A stretch of DNA of 64,000 nt from RYN-230 sp963770545 (GCA_963770545.1 CAVYQF010000011.1:1-64000), one strand, 5' to 3'. Shown: positions 7,773-16,314, counted from the first letter of the stretch. Numbers and translations are program-made. The notes: generated by a model from the letters alone, not told the origin.

Positions 7773-8345
7773 ATGACCGCCGGCGCCGCGGTGCCCACCG
7801 CCGGGGGGATGACGCCCCGGCAGCGCCGCTGGCTGATCCTGCGCGCGCTGCTTCGCGCGCTCCTGGCCGCCACGTTGCTGGTGGCCCTGTACTACGTGCT
7901 GCCGATGGACAGAGCGCTGGATACCCACACGGTGCTGCTCCTGATCTTGTGCCTGGCTGTCTTGGCGGCCCTGCTCACCTGGCAGATCCGCGCCATCACG
8001 CAGTCGCAGTACCCCGGCTTGCGGGCCCTGGAGACGGTGGCCGCGGTCGTGCCGCTCTATATCCTCGCGTTCGCCACCACGTACTTCCTCGCGGAGCGGG
8101 CGAACGGGGCCTACTTCAGCCAGCCGCTGACCCGCTCCAGCGCCCTGTACTTCAGCGTGACCGTATTCTCCACGGTCGGATTCGGCGACATCACCGCCAA
8201 GGCCGACACCGCCAGGCTGATCGTTACCGCGCAGATGTTCTTCGATCTCATCCTGCTCGGCTTCGGCGCCCGGGTCTTCCTCGGCGCGGTGAAACTGGGG
8301 CGCCAGCGGCAGGCGCCGGACCAGCCAGAACGGCAGGACTCGTGA
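7773..8345 (+). CDS. two-pore-helix type K+ channel (ion channel family)
   Basis: This 190-residue membrane protein has two N-terminal helices (ALLAATLLVALYYVLP, VLLLILCLAVLAALLTW), then a helix-pore-helix unit. The selectivity filter is TVGFGD (residues 134-139), the form seen in prokaryotic potassium channels, and it is followed by the gating helix LIVTAQMFFDLILLGFGARVF. No cytoplasmic RCK/TrkA-N domain follows. It is convergent with glutamate decarboxylase, their stops being 28 bases apart, and may belong to the same ionic or acid stress context, though this is only by position. Confidence 0.88.
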   Translation: MTAGAAVPTAGGMTPRQRRWLILRALLRALLAATLLVALYYVLPMDRALDTHTVLLLILCLAVLAALLTWQIRAITQSQYPGLRALETVAAVVPLYILAFATTYFLAERANGAYFSQPLTRSSALYFSVTVFSTVGFGDITAKADTARLIVTAQMFFDLILLGFGARVFLGAVKLGRQRQAPDQPERQDS

Positions 8346-8372
8346 CAGTTGGCCAGCAATGAACGAGTCCAG

Positions 8373-9782
8373 CTACAGGTGGTTGAACCCGCCGGTTTCT
8401 TCCTTGGTCATGGGCACGCTGATCGGATGCTTGTCAAAGTGAGCCACCGCGTCGCGGAAGTCGGCGAGCAGCGACGCGGCCATGTCCTGGCTCACGCCGA
8501 GGCGGACCAGGATGCGCTGCACGGCGATGTCAGCGGCGCTTCCGGTGAGCGTGTAGGCAGGTACCTGCCATCCGCGGGTGCGCAGCCGGTCGGCCAGGTC
8601 GAACAGCGTGTAGCCGGGGTCGGCACCTTCGCGGATCCGCCAGGTGACGGTCGGGATGCCGGTGGCCGGGTTGCTGTCGCACAGCAGCTCGAAGGGGCCC
8701 AGCTTGACGATCTCCGTGGCGAGATACTGGCCGATGTCGTAGGACGCCTGGTGGATGCGGCGGTAGCCCTCATGGCCGAGCCGCAGGAAGTTGTAGTAGC
8801 TGGCGATGATCTGGCCGGCCGGGCGGGAGAAGTTGATCTGGAACACCGGCATGTCGCCGCCCAGGTAGTTGACGTGGAAAATGAGGTCCTCGGGGAGTTC
8901 GCTGCTGTCCCGGAAGATGACCCAGCCCACGCCCAGCGGAGCCAGCCCGAATTTGTGCCCTGAGGCGCTGATCGACTTGACCCGGGGCAGCCGGAAGTCG
9001 AAGACGACCTCAGGCGCGCAGAACGGGGCGAGGAAACCGCCGCTGGCCCCGTCCACGTGAATGTCGATATCCAGGCCGGTGTCGGCCTGCAGCTTGTCCA
9101 GCGCCTTGGCCATCTCCTCCACCGGCTCGTACGCGCCGGTGTAGGTGACACCCAGGGTCGGCACGACCATGATGGTGTTCTCGTCCACCCGCTCGAGCAT
9201 CGAAGCGGCATCCATCATGTAGCTGCCATGTGACATCGGGACCTCACGCATCTCGATGTCCCAGTAGCGGGCGAACTTGTGCCACACCACCTGGACCGGG
9301 CCGCACACCATGTTCGGGTTGTCGGTCGGCTTGCCTTCGGCCCGCCGCTTGGCCCGCCACCGCCATTTGGCCGCCATGCCCGCGAGCATGCAGGCCTCGG
9401 AGGAGCCGATGGCCGAGGTGCCCACGGTATTGGCCGCCTCGGGCGCGTTCCACAGGTCGGCCATCATGTGCACGCAGCGCCGCTCTATCTCGGCGGCCTG
9501 CGGGTACTCGTCCCTGTCGATCATGTTCTTGTTGACCGACAGCGCCATCAGGGCCAGAGCCTCGGGCTCCTCCCAGGTCTGGCAGAACGTGGCCAGGTTC
9601 TGCCGGGCGTTGCCGTCGAGTATCAACTCGTCCGCTACCACCTGGAACGCTTCGCGCGCTTGCGTCTCGTCCTTGGGGAAGCGGTATTTCGGCACCGGCC
9701 TGGTCAGGTCACGCTCGGCGAACACACAATCCTCTATCTGCTCGCGGACGGTATCGCGCTCGTGCAGGGGCATGATCAGCAT
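8373..9782 (-). CDS. gadB: glutamate decarboxylase (PLP-dependent)
   Basis: At 469 residues this is the usual length of bacterial GadA/GadB. It converts glutamate to GABA and CO2, consuming a proton. The evidence is TSAIGSSEACMLAGMAAKWRW (about 122-142), the cofactor segment HVDGASGGFLAPF (242-254) and the PLP lysine in SGHKFG (K277, equivalent to K276 of E. coli GadB). The C-terminus GFNHL keeps a histidine next to last, as in pH-gated enzymes. Starts at residue 1 and residue 4 (both Met) are possible. No GABA antiporter gene is nearby. Confidence 0.95.
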   Translation of the reverse strand: MLIMPLHERDTVREQIEDCVFAERDLTRPVPKYRFPKDETQAREAFQVVADELILDGNARQNLATFCQTWEEPEALALMALSVNKNMIDRDEYPQAAEIERRCVHMMADLWNAPEAANTVGTSAIGSSEACMLAGMAAKWRWRAKRRAEGKPTDNPNMVCGPVQVVWHKFARYWDIEMREVPMSHGSYMMDAASMLERVDENTIMVVPTLGVTYTGAYEPVEEMAKALDKLQADTGLDIDIHVDGASGGFLAPFCAPEVVFDFRLPRVKSISASGHKFGLAPLGVGWVIFRDSSELPEDLIFHVNYLGGDMPVFQINFSRPAGQIIASYYNFLRLGHEGYRRIHQASYDIGQYLATEIVKLGPFELLCDSNPATGIPTVTWRIREGADPGYTLFDLADRLRTRGWQVPAYTLTGSAADIAVQRILVRLGVSQDMAASLLADFRDAVAHFDKHPISVPMTKEETGGFNHL

Positions 9783-9985
9783 CTCCTAGATCGTGAGCTG
9801 ATCCCGATGCTGGCCGGAGCAGGCCGGGCCTGCATCCCCCGTGACGGGTAGCGGGATGGCCTCCCGGGCCGCCGCGTGCTCCCCCTGGACGGGTGATTCG
9901 TCGTCCGGCAAACCCTCCCATACTGAGGCCGAATCATGGTCGCCAGGACGGCGCCGGTCAGCGTTCGATCCTCGAGGAGGACAAC

Positions 9986-10292
9986 ATGTTCAGGAGGCGA
10001 CGTCCGCTGCTGCGGGCGGCAGTGGTCGGAGGCGGGGCGTACGTGGCGGGCAAGCGGACCGCGCAGCGGCGGGCCGACCAGGATGCGCAGGATGCCGACC
10101 AGGATGGCCGCATCGACAACCTCGAGCAGCAGCAGGCCGCCGGATCCCCGCCGGCGGCGCGCCCCGGCGGCGGCCCCGGCAGCCGGACCCTCAGTGGCGG
10201 ATCAGCTCGGCCAGCTGGCGGACCTGCATCAGCAGGGAGTGCTGACCGACGACGAGTTCGCCGCGGCCAAGGCAAAACTGCTGGGCACGTGA
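9986..10292 (+). pseudogene. SHOCT-domain protein broken by a frameshift in its linker
   Basis: The start ATG 9986 is preceded by GAGGAGG. The N-terminal half reads MFRRRRPLLRAAVVGGGAYVAGKR...DNLEQQQ, a common start of actinobacterial SHOCT proteins. After the Pro/Ala linker the family C-terminal domain (ADQLGQLADLHQQGVLTDDEF...KAKLLGT, stop at 10292) is present but one frame over. The break lies within the GC-rich linker, roughly 10155-10170, and fits one extra base. Taken literally, the N-terminal half reads on to 10339 without a SHOCT domain. A matching SHOCT domain is present intact in the gene at 11306. Either real decay or an indel error. Confidence 0.75.
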
Positions 10293-10293
10293 G

Positions 10294-10338
10294 CACGGGG
10301 CCATGGCCGCCGCCGCAGCGGCGGCCATGGCGCCCGTG
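10294..10338. terminator. strong bidirectional hairpin terminator
   Basis: A 14-bp perfect stem (10300-10313 with 10318-10331) closes a 4-base loop. A further 6 bp flank pairs (10294-10299 with 10333-10338) across one bulged base. It lies 2 bases after the SHOCT stop and before the convergent small minus-strand gene, so it can serve both strands. No U-tract follows, which is usual in high-GC actinomycetes. Confidence 0.8.
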
Positions 10339-10363
10339 AAAGGCGGTCTCCGGGCCAGCGCTC

Positions 10364-10435
10364 CTAGCGCCGGCGGGAGACGCGGCGTGCGGTGCGCCGG
10401 CCGGTACGGCGGGCGACCCTGCGTCCTCCGAACAT
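10364..10435 (-). CDS. tiny arginine-rich protein (23 residues)
   Basis: A short frame from ATG 10435 encodes MFGGRRVARRTGRRTARRVS followed by three arginines, a highly basic peptide with four RR pairs. A near-consensus GGAGGA ends 3 bases before the ATG, much better than chance for so short a frame. It lies 56 bases downstream of the DUF6325 gene on the same strand and ends just before the hairpin terminator, so it could be the last gene of that operon. Nucleic-acid or membrane binding is a guess from charge alone. Its start resembles that of the SHOCT proteins nearby (MF-G/R-RR). Confidence 0.5.
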   Translation of the reverse strand: MFGGRRVARRTGRRTARRVSRRR

Positions 10436-10442
10436 ATTTCCT

Positions 10443-10498
10443 CCTGCCCGTGGTCGTGGCTGGTTACGGTCCTGCCCGTGATCGTGCCTGGTTACGGC
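10443..10498. repeat. 28-bp direct duplication at the 3' end of the DUF6325 gene
   Basis: Two adjacent 28-bp units (10443-10470 and 10471-10498) differ at three positions. The second unit contains the DUF6325 stop codon (10492-10494); the first lies just beyond it. A recent tandem duplication of the gene end is the simplest reading. Confidence 0.7.
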
Positions 10499-11034
10499 TT
10501 TGCCCCCGCGGTTTCCATGGCGTGGAGTTCTTCCGCGTCCGCGGCGGACACCAATCCGATCTCGACCAGGTCGAGCGGGCTGATGAAACCGTCGCTGATC
10601 CGGAAGCCGCCCGCCCGCGCGATCGCGTCGCGCAGTGGCACAGCCCAGTGGTGCTCCAGCAGGACGAGTGCGGCCGCGGAGTCGTTGGGGATGTCCTCGA
10701 GCACATCCCAGGCCTCCTGCTCGGAGAATACCTGCACGCCGTCCGCGGCCGCCTCGGCGCCGGCGATCGCGCCCTCCTCGGCGCCTTCCTCGCCCTCGAT
10801 GCCGAGCCCGATGAGCGCTCCGATCTTGCTGCCCAGTTCGATGGCCTCGTCCGTGGACAGGTTGCTGAGGTGCTCCACCTCGACGTCCCCGTCCGCGGTC
10901 TTGTATACGGCCAGGGAGTCGATCACCCGGACGGTGTCGCTCGCGCGCAGCCGCTCCAGCTCGGCGATGATCTCGCCATGGAAATCGGGGTGGCTGAACC
11001 CCAGCACGATGAGCTGCACTGGTCCTATCGCCAT
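10492..11034 (-). CDS. DUF6325-family protein
   Basis: This 180-residue acidic protein begins MAIGPVQLIVLGF and continues with FHGEIIAELERLRASDTVRVIDSLAVYK, a Gly-rich helix region GSKIGALIGLGIEGEEGAEEGAIAGA, then VLLEHHWAVPLRDAIARAGG. That order matches DUF6325 proteins of actinobacteria (related to DUF1269). The Gly/Ala-rich segment may be membrane-associated. These proteins commonly sit beside SHOCT-domain genes, as here, but have no assigned role. The start ATG 11034 has GAGG-type sequence upstream. Confidence 0.75.
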   Translation of the reverse strand: MAIGPVQLIVLGFSHPDFHGEIIAELERLRASDTVRVIDSLAVYKTADGDVEVEHLSNLSTDEAIELGSKIGALIGLGIEGEEGAEEGAIAGAEAAADGVQVFSEQEAWDVLEDIPNDSAAALVLLEHHWAVPLRDAIARAGGFRISDGFISPLDLVEIGLVSAADAEELHAMETAGAKP

Positions 11035-11305
11035 GTCCTACCTCGTTTCTTGCTCGGCTTTTGTCTGCTAAACGGGAAGCCGTGACCCTCACACCAACGC
11101 TCCCGCTCTCGGTACCAGAAGCCTCCCGATGAGCTGCCCGGGCCGCATCCCCCACCGGGGGTGATGAGCTCAGCGGGGAAAGTGGTCACACTCTTGCTGA
11201 CGATCGCCCGGCTGAAAGTGCAGCCAAGGCACTGCCGGGCGCCGTTGCCCCTTGCGGTCAGCGCCAAGGCTGACGGGAGCACTTCGTTAGAAGGAGACAA
11301 CTGCC

Positions 11306-11695
11306 GTGAACTATCCGCTGCTTAACCTGTTCTGGACGATCTTCGAGGTCTTCCTGTGGGTAGTGTGGTTCTGGATTCTGATCACCGTGTTCATCGACAT
11401 CTTCCGCAGCAGTGACCTGTCCGGGTGGGGCAAAGCCCTCTGGTTCCTGTTCGTCTTGCTGATCCCGCTGGTGGGAGTGCTGGTCTACCTGATAGCCCGC
11501 GGCGGCGAGATGCATAACCGGGCGGCGAAGTTGGCTGAGCAGCAGGACGCGGCGGCCCGCAGCTACATCCGGGAAGCGGCCGGCCCGCAATCCACCAGTA
11601 CCGCGGATCAGCTCGCGAAGCTCGCGGACCTGCATGACCGCGGAGTCATCGACGACCAGGAGTTCGAGCGGGAGAAGGCCAAGGTCCTGGCCTGA
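11306..11695 (+). CDS. PLDc_N-type membrane protein with C-terminal SHOCT domain
   Basis: The 129-residue protein starts at GTG 11306 with AAGGAG well placed upstream. Two membrane helices (LFWTIFEVFLWVVWFWILITVFI and GKALWFLFVLLIPLVGVLVYLIA) form the phospholipase-D-nuclease N-terminal type hairpin. A charged linker leads to a SHOCT domain (ADQLAKLADLHDRGVIDDQEF...KAKVLA). It is the intact relative of the broken SHOCT gene at 9986. A very strong terminator follows. Such proteins are frequent in actinobacterial stress regulons, but the function is not defined. Confidence 0.85.
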   Translation: MNYPLLNLFWTIFEVFLWVVWFWILITVFIDIFRSSDLSGWGKALWFLFVLLIPLVGVLVYLIARGGEMHNRAAKLAEQQDAAARSYIREAAGPQSTSTADQLAKLADLHDRGVIDDQEFEREKAKVLA

Positions 11696-11724
11696 TTCCG
11701 GGGCATTCCGGCCCGCCCGCCGCC

Positions 11725-11779
11725 GATCCGCCCCCGGCACTGACTTGATGCCCAGCCAAGTCGGTGCCGGGGGCGGATC
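11725..11779 (+). terminator. very long hairpin terminator (23-bp stem)
   Basis: Arms 11725-11747 and 11757-11779 pair over 23 positions with only one U-G wobble, closing a 9-base loop. It begins 30 bases after the stop of the PLDc_N-SHOCT gene. No U-tract is present. Confidence 0.9.
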
Positions 11780-11865
11780 CGTATGCCGAGCCCCGCGGAC
11801 TCACCCGGGTGAGCGGCGCACCGGGGTGAGCGCATCCTCACCCGGCTCGGGGCTATAACGGCTGC

Positions 11866-12429
11866 ATGCCTGGAGATCACGTTCGCTGGTACCGGATCGT
11901 CGTGCGTGGTGAGGCCGGATCGTTACTGGCCGCCTCCCTGGGGGACATCGAGGTGACCTCTTTCCATGGCTGGACCAGCATTACCGCGCCGGTGCGGGAC
12001 ATATCGGAGTTCTATGGGCTGCTGGACCGGCTGGAGGAGTTCGCGCTGCGGGTGGTCAGTGTCAATGAACTCGCTGGCACCAGCGCCGGACAGGCCGGCG
12101 GACCGGACCGGCCGGGTGAGGAATGGCTGGCCGGTGCGGCCGAGCACGATCCGGCTGTGCTCGAGCCCTCGCTGAGCCTGGCCGGGGAGACCGGCGGGAT
12201 CCTGGGGCTCGATAGGAGATCCCGCCCGCTGGTCCGGCTCGCCGGGCTGGTGGCGACGGGGCCAGGCGAAACGTCGCCCGCCTACTGCTGGCACGTGATC
12301 GAGGCCCTCGATCAGGGGGTCACGATCGATGAGATTGCGGGCGTCCTGATGGCGCTCCTGCCCGTCGTGGGAACAGCACGCGTCACCGTGGCCGCATCAG
12401 CCATCCGCGCTGCCCTTGACCGGGCCTGA
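11866..12429 (+). CDS. two-domain protein: small YxI...GLLxRLE domain plus AhpD/carboxymuconolactone-decarboxylase-like domain
   Basis: The N-terminal ~65 residues (WYRIVVRGEAGSLL...FYGLLDRLEEFALRVVSV) align with the free-standing 72-residue protein at 15864. The C-terminal ~85 residues (RRSRPLVRLAGLVATG, YCWHVIEALDQGVTIDEIAGVLMALLPVVGTARV) look like the helical AhpD/CMD fold, but the redox CxxC is absent, so peroxidase activity is unlikely. The combination is unusual and suggests a sensor or scaffold in which the small domain is the shared element. It is transcribed alone, after the long terminator. Function not recognised. Confidence 0.7.
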   Translation: MPGDHVRWYRIVVRGEAGSLLAASLGDIEVTSFHGWTSITAPVRDISEFYGLLDRLEEFALRVVSVNELAGTSAGQAGGPDRPGEEWLAGAAEHDPAVLEPSLSLAGETGGILGLDRRSRPLVRLAGLVATGPGETSPAYCWHVIEALDQGVTIDEIAGVLMALLPVVGTARVTVAASAIRAALDRA

Positions 12430-12555
12430 CTTGAGGCTTCGTGTACCAACCGTAAGCGTTTGCGGCTTATTGTGACCTTGTGCGAAGCTAGGCCCTGGTT
12501 CTGACACGCGGCCTGAACTTCGGACTGCGTGACAACCTGCTCCGGGGGGGGCCGA

Positions 12556-13011
12556 GTGAGCCACGAGGAAACGTATACCGTCACTGACGCATCACCGGCT
12601 GGCGATGCCGTCCCTGCCGTGGGCCAATTCGGCCACGGGCTTACCGCCAGCCTGCGCCGCCAGCCGGTCCGCCGGGTGGAGGGCCGGGCGGAAGGCGGCT
12701 ACACCGGCGCGTTCGAGCTCATCTGCGGCGACTGCGGCGATCACCTGTACCTGGACTACTCCGAGGTGTCACCCCGGCTGCGGCGCATTCGCGGGCCGTA
12801 CACGATGCAGGCCGGCCTGGCCGCCTACGAGGAGCACCTGGGCCGGAGAACCTTAGCCGGGTCAGAGCAGCTGGAGCTGGCGGGCGCGGCGGACAGCCTC
12901 GTTTCTGCTGCCCGCGCCCAGCTTGCGGAAGATGCTTTTCAGGTGGCTCTTGACCGTATTGACCGAAACGAACATCTCGGCCGCGATCTCGGCTGTGCCC
13001 AGCAACTCTGA
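12556..13011 (+). CDS. small protein with CxxC motif; 3' end probably frameshifted into antisense of LuxR
   Basis: From GTG 12556, behind a G-rich ribosome-binding site, the product runs to GGYTGAFELICGDCGDHLYLDYSEV...LAAYEEHLG, where CGDC may bind zinc. Small proteins with this ending are common in actinomycetes. The frame as read then continues about 150 bases antisense to the 3' end (the HTH) of the convergent LuxR gene, giving a tail with no family character. In the adjacent frame a stop occurs at 12854-12856, six bases before the LuxR stop. A one-base indel around 12840-12850 is therefore likely, and the natural end is near 12856. Confidence 0.55.
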   Translation: MSHEETYTVTDASPAGDAVPAVGQFGHGLTASLRRQPVRRVEGRAEGGYTGAFELICGDCGDHLYLDYSEVSPRLRRIRGPYTMQAGLAAYEEHLGRRTLAGSEQLELAGAADSLVSAARAQLAEDAFQVALDRIDRNEHLGRDLGCAQQL

Positions 13012-15654
13012 CGCGTGCTGCAGCACTTCACGCTCGCGGTTGCTGAGGTTCTCCACGACCAGGGGCATGACCTGCGCCGCCGTGGCCTGCCGGGCCGCGC
13101 TGACGGGCGGCTTGGCCGGAGCGCTCGCCCGGGACCGGACCGGGCCGCCGCGGGGCGGGCCGCTCCGGCTGGACGGCCCCTGATTCAGCAGCTGGCCGTA
13201 GGCACGGGCCAGGCCAGGGTTTTCCTGCAGCTCGTCGTGGATCCAGCTTCCCGCCATGAGGAACGGCAGCCGCACCTGCTCGCTCGCGGCCAGTCGCACG
13301 GCCCGCTCAAGCAGACGGCCCGCGCTCCGGTGGTCCCCGATCTCGTGGCTGAGCTGGGCATCAGCCAGCCAGGCCTGCAGCCGGACGTGATCTAGCACCC
13401 GGTCCTCATCCGCGCAACCCCCGGCCAGGGCCCGCCTGGCGGCCGGGACGTTTCCGCCGGCCAGCCACGCGTGCGCCAGGGCGGCCGCGGCCTCCGGGGA
13501 GGGGTCAGCGCCGGCCCGGCCAGCGGCCTCGACCGCGGCCGCGATGTTTCCCTGGGTCAGGTGGGCCTGCGACTCAGCCAGCAGAAGGCGCTGTTCCAGC
13601 CAGGGCGCAGGAGACCAGCCGTGCCGGGCCCGGTCGACCAGCGCCGCCACCGGGCCCGTGCGCCGCTGGGCCAGGAATCCGCGTGCTGCGACGAGGCAGG
13701 CTATCGCCCCGATCAGCTTGTCCGGGCCGAGCTGCAGAATCTCGTCCGCGCGCCGGAGGCAGCGCCGGGCTTCGGGCAGCTCGTTACGTTCCACGTGAAC
13801 GTACGCCATGGCCACGGTCGCGGCGCAACTGGAGCTCTCGCCGGCCCGGGCCTGGTTGTCCCGGCCCGCGCCGGCGGGCGCTACGGCCAGTCCGGCGGCG
13901 CGGCCCAGGTGGCCACGCAGGGCTTCGAGCAGGGCCAGGTGACCGAGGCAGTCGGCTCGCAGCCCGGTGTTCTGCGCGGTCGCCGCGGCTGCGCTCAGCG
14001 TGGCCGCAGCCTGGTCGAAATGACCGGCCCACAGTTCTACCGCTCCGCGGCCCGCCTTCACCTGGGCGCCCATATCAGGATGCAGGGCCAGCTGGTCGGC
14101 CGGGATTTTGCCGATCATGGTGGTAGCGTCCACCGCTGCGACCTCGGCAGCATGAAGGTCCCCTTGGCGTTTCGCCAGGCCGAGCCGGACAACGGCCCGG
14201 GCGAGCCGGGACGGAATCTCCTGATCGGGTGGAATCTGGTCCAGCATCTGATCGGCAACCGCGAGCGATGCCGCTGCCGAGTCATCACCTGTGGTTGCGA
14301 GCCTGAGCGCGGCCGTCACCAGCAGCGGCTGTGGTTCGCTCCAGGCCTGATCCTGCGGGATGCGCTGCAGCACCTCGGCGAGCGGCTCGACGCCAGGTGG
14401 TTCCATGAGCTGGTCTACGACCAGCTCATCCACGGCTATCCGGGCGGCAAGTTGCCAGTCGCCCCCCGCTACGGCCTGCCGCGCGGCCTCGGCGGGGGTC
14501 CGGTTCTTCCGGAGCCACCGGGCAGCCCGCCGGTGCAAGTCATGCTCCAGGTCAGGGTGTTCGCGCCGGAGCTTCAGGCGCAGCACCTCTGCGAGCAGCG
14601 GATGGTAGCGGTACCAGCCACCGCCCAGAGGCCGGATGAGGGCGTTGGCCTGGGCCAGCGCCGGCAGGGCAGTGGCGGGCTGAGCGCTGGCCAGCTCGCT
14701 GGCGAGATCGGCATTGACCTGATCGAGGATGCTCGTCCGCAGCAGGAAGGACCTCAGGCCGGCCGGCAGGGTGTTGAGTACCTCCTCGACCAGGTAACCC
14801 GCGACGGCACTGTCCTCGGCGGCCACGTGTTTGACGAACTGTGCTGGGTCAGGATGGGTCGTCATCGAGATCGCGGCCAGACGCAGGGCCGCTACCCATC
14901 CGTCGGCCCGGCCGGTCAGGAAGGCCAGTGAATCGGCGGGCAGCGCGATGCCGTGCTGGTCCATCAGCTGGCCGGCCTCGCCGACGCTGAAGGCCAGCTC
15001 GCCGGCGCGGATCTCGGTCAGCTCGCCGGCCAGCCGGTACCGGTGCAGTGGCAGGACGGGATCGCTGCGCGAGGCCACCACCAGGCTCAAGTGCGGCCTG
15101 GCGTTCCTGAGCAGGCGGGTCAGCCCGTTCAAGGTCCGGGGGTCGGTAACCAGATGGAGATCGTCCAGGACCAGGACCACTGGCGCGCCGCAGGCGGCAA
15201 TCGCCGCGGTCAGCCTGAGCAGGAAGGCGTGGTCGACCCGGCCCCGCCCTGGCGCCCAGATGGTCCCGGGGATGTCCACACCCGCGCGTCGCAGGGCCTC
15301 GACCACGTAGGACCAGAATGCCCGCGGGCGATTGTCGTATTCGTCGAGGGTGACCCAGGCGATCGGGGCCAGTCCGGCGCGGGTGGCCGCCCACGAGGCC
15401 ATGGCCATGGTCTTGCCGGCCCCGGGCGGCCCGCTGACTACGGTCAGCAGATCCTGTCTTCCAGCGTCGATCCGCTCGTCGATCCGCGGGCGGGGCACCA
15501 GCCAGTCGGGCAGGTCCGGTGCGATGATCTTGGAAGTGAGGATGGTCTCGTCGGTGCTGGACGCATGGTGCCGGGTCGGCCTCGTCGCCGCGCCATGGGG
15601 GCCCGAAGTCATCGTCACGCCTCTGCTCTTGACCGGCAAAACTGCCGCGGACAT
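12862..15654 (-). CDS. large ATP-binding LuxR regulator (LAL/MalT type)
   Basis: At 930 residues this is the normal size for LAL regulators. An N-terminal STAND-type ATPase carries Walker A GPPGAGKT (75-82), Walker B VVLVLDDLHLV and the sensor segment RLLRNARPHLSLVVASR. A long TPR-like Ala/Leu-rich middle follows, and the C-terminal LuxR HTH (LSNREREVLQHASELLGTAEIAAEMFVSVNTVKSHLKSIFRKL) completes the protein. Such regulators integrate an inducer with ATP and activate transcription; the target is unknown. Met1 or Met15 can be the start. It is convergent with the small CxxC gene. A second LAL regulator lies 0.7 kb further on. Confidence 0.92.
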   Translation of the reverse strand: MSAAVLPVKSRGVTMTSGPHGAATRPTRHHASSTDETILTSKIIAPDLPDWLVPRPRIDERIDAGRQDLLTVVSGPPGAGKTMAMASWAATRAGLAPIAWVTLDEYDNRPRAFWSYVVEALRRAGVDIPGTIWAPGRGRVDHAFLLRLTAAIAACGAPVVLVLDDLHLVTDPRTLNGLTRLLRNARPHLSLVVASRSDPVLPLHRYRLAGELTEIRAGELAFSVGEAGQLMDQHGIALPADSLAFLTGRADGWVAALRLAAISMTTHPDPAQFVKHVAAEDSAVAGYLVEEVLNTLPAGLRSFLLRTSILDQVNADLASELASAQPATALPALAQANALIRPLGGGWYRYHPLLAEVLRLKLRREHPDLEHDLHRRAARWLRKNRTPAEAARQAVAGGDWQLAARIAVDELVVDQLMEPPGVEPLAEVLQRIPQDQAWSEPQPLLVTAALRLATTGDDSAAASLAVADQMLDQIPPDQEIPSRLARAVVRLGLAKRQGDLHAAEVAAVDATTMIGKIPADQLALHPDMGAQVKAGRGAVELWAGHFDQAAATLSAAAATAQNTGLRADCLGHLALLEALRGHLGRAAGLAVAPAGAGRDNQARAGESSSCAATVAMAYVHVERNELPEARRCLRRADEILQLGPDKLIGAIACLVAARGFLAQRRTGPVAALVDRARHGWSPAPWLEQRLLLAESQAHLTQGNIAAAVEAAGRAGADPSPEAAAALAHAWLAGGNVPAARRALAGGCADEDRVLDHVRLQAWLADAQLSHEIGDHRSAGRLLERAVRLAASEQVRLPFLMAGSWIHDELQENPGLARAYGQLLNQGPSSRSGPPRGGPVRSRASAPAKPPVSAARQATAAQVMPLVVENLSNREREVLQHASELLGTAEIAAEMFVSVNTVKSHLKSIFRKLGAGSRNEAVRRARQLQLL

Positions 15655-15863
15655 GGTTTTCGGTCAGCCCCCCAGGGGATCTGGAACAGCCAACTCGCCG
15701 TCAGTTACTCTCCGATACGGGTGAGTTGTCAACGGACCTTGGTCCCGGTTGCCGGGATGTCACCCGGGTGAAAACGCCACCCCTGACGGGTGTGGCGCGC
15801 CCTCGCCGGCGGCCGGATGCTGGAGTTCTGGCCGACACCCGATTACTGGTGAGGGGGCGGAAA

Positions 15864-16082
15864 GTGACATTGAGTTACTACGAGATCCGTCTGGCAGGGA
15901 CGCTTCCGCCCGAGGCGCTGGTGGATTTTGAGGGACTGACCGCCGAACCAGAGCCAGTCGCGACCATGCTGCACGGTTCGCTTCCTGACCAGGCAGCTCT
16001 GCATGGCCTGCTCGCCCGGCTCGAGCTGCTGGGTGTGCGGGTCCTGGAGATCCGCCGCGGGCACGAGTCGCCACCCCCGTAG
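15864..16082 (+). CDS. stand-alone small YxI...GLLxRLE domain protein
   Basis: The 72-residue product (MTLSYYEIRLAGTLPPEALV...LHGLLARLELLGVRVLEIRR) starts at GTG 15864 with GAGGGGGCGGA upstream; longer readings have no support. It is homologous to the N-terminal domain of the 11866 protein: the aromatic-x-I start, the hydrophobic strand in the middle and the GLLxRLE...RV ending align. It sits between two divergent-tandem LAL regulators. The domain has a beta-alpha-beta look, but the function is unknown. Confidence 0.7.
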   Translation: MTLSYYEIRLAGTLPPEALVDFEGLTAEPEPVATMLHGSLPDQAALHGLLARLELLGVRVLEIRRGHESPPP

Positions 16083-16153
16083 CCCGCGCCACCTCCGTAG
16101 CCCGGGCCAGGCCGGCCCGGTGGTAGCGCGTCCACGCGAAGCCAGGCGCGCCG

Positions 16154-16236
16154 GTGCGTCCAGGGAAAGCCCGTTACGCCAGTGCGTCCAGGGAGGCCAG
16201 CCACGCGAGTGCGGCCAGGGGAAGTCCGCCACGCCA
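16154..16236. repeat. three degenerate 28-bp tandem units upstream of the LuxR gene
   Basis: Units at 16154-16181, 16182-16208 and 16209-16236 share the frame GTGCGtCCAGGGa...CCaCGCcA, with a looser copy just before. They fill the gap between the small domain gene and the LAL regulator and could be binding sites or simple tandem-repeat drift. Confidence 0.6.
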
Positions 16237-16314
16237 GTGAAATACGGGGCTGGCTACGGTTTCTGCCGCTTTGATACGCTCCGCACGGGGGGCGGGTGCG
16301 CGGTGATACGTGGC

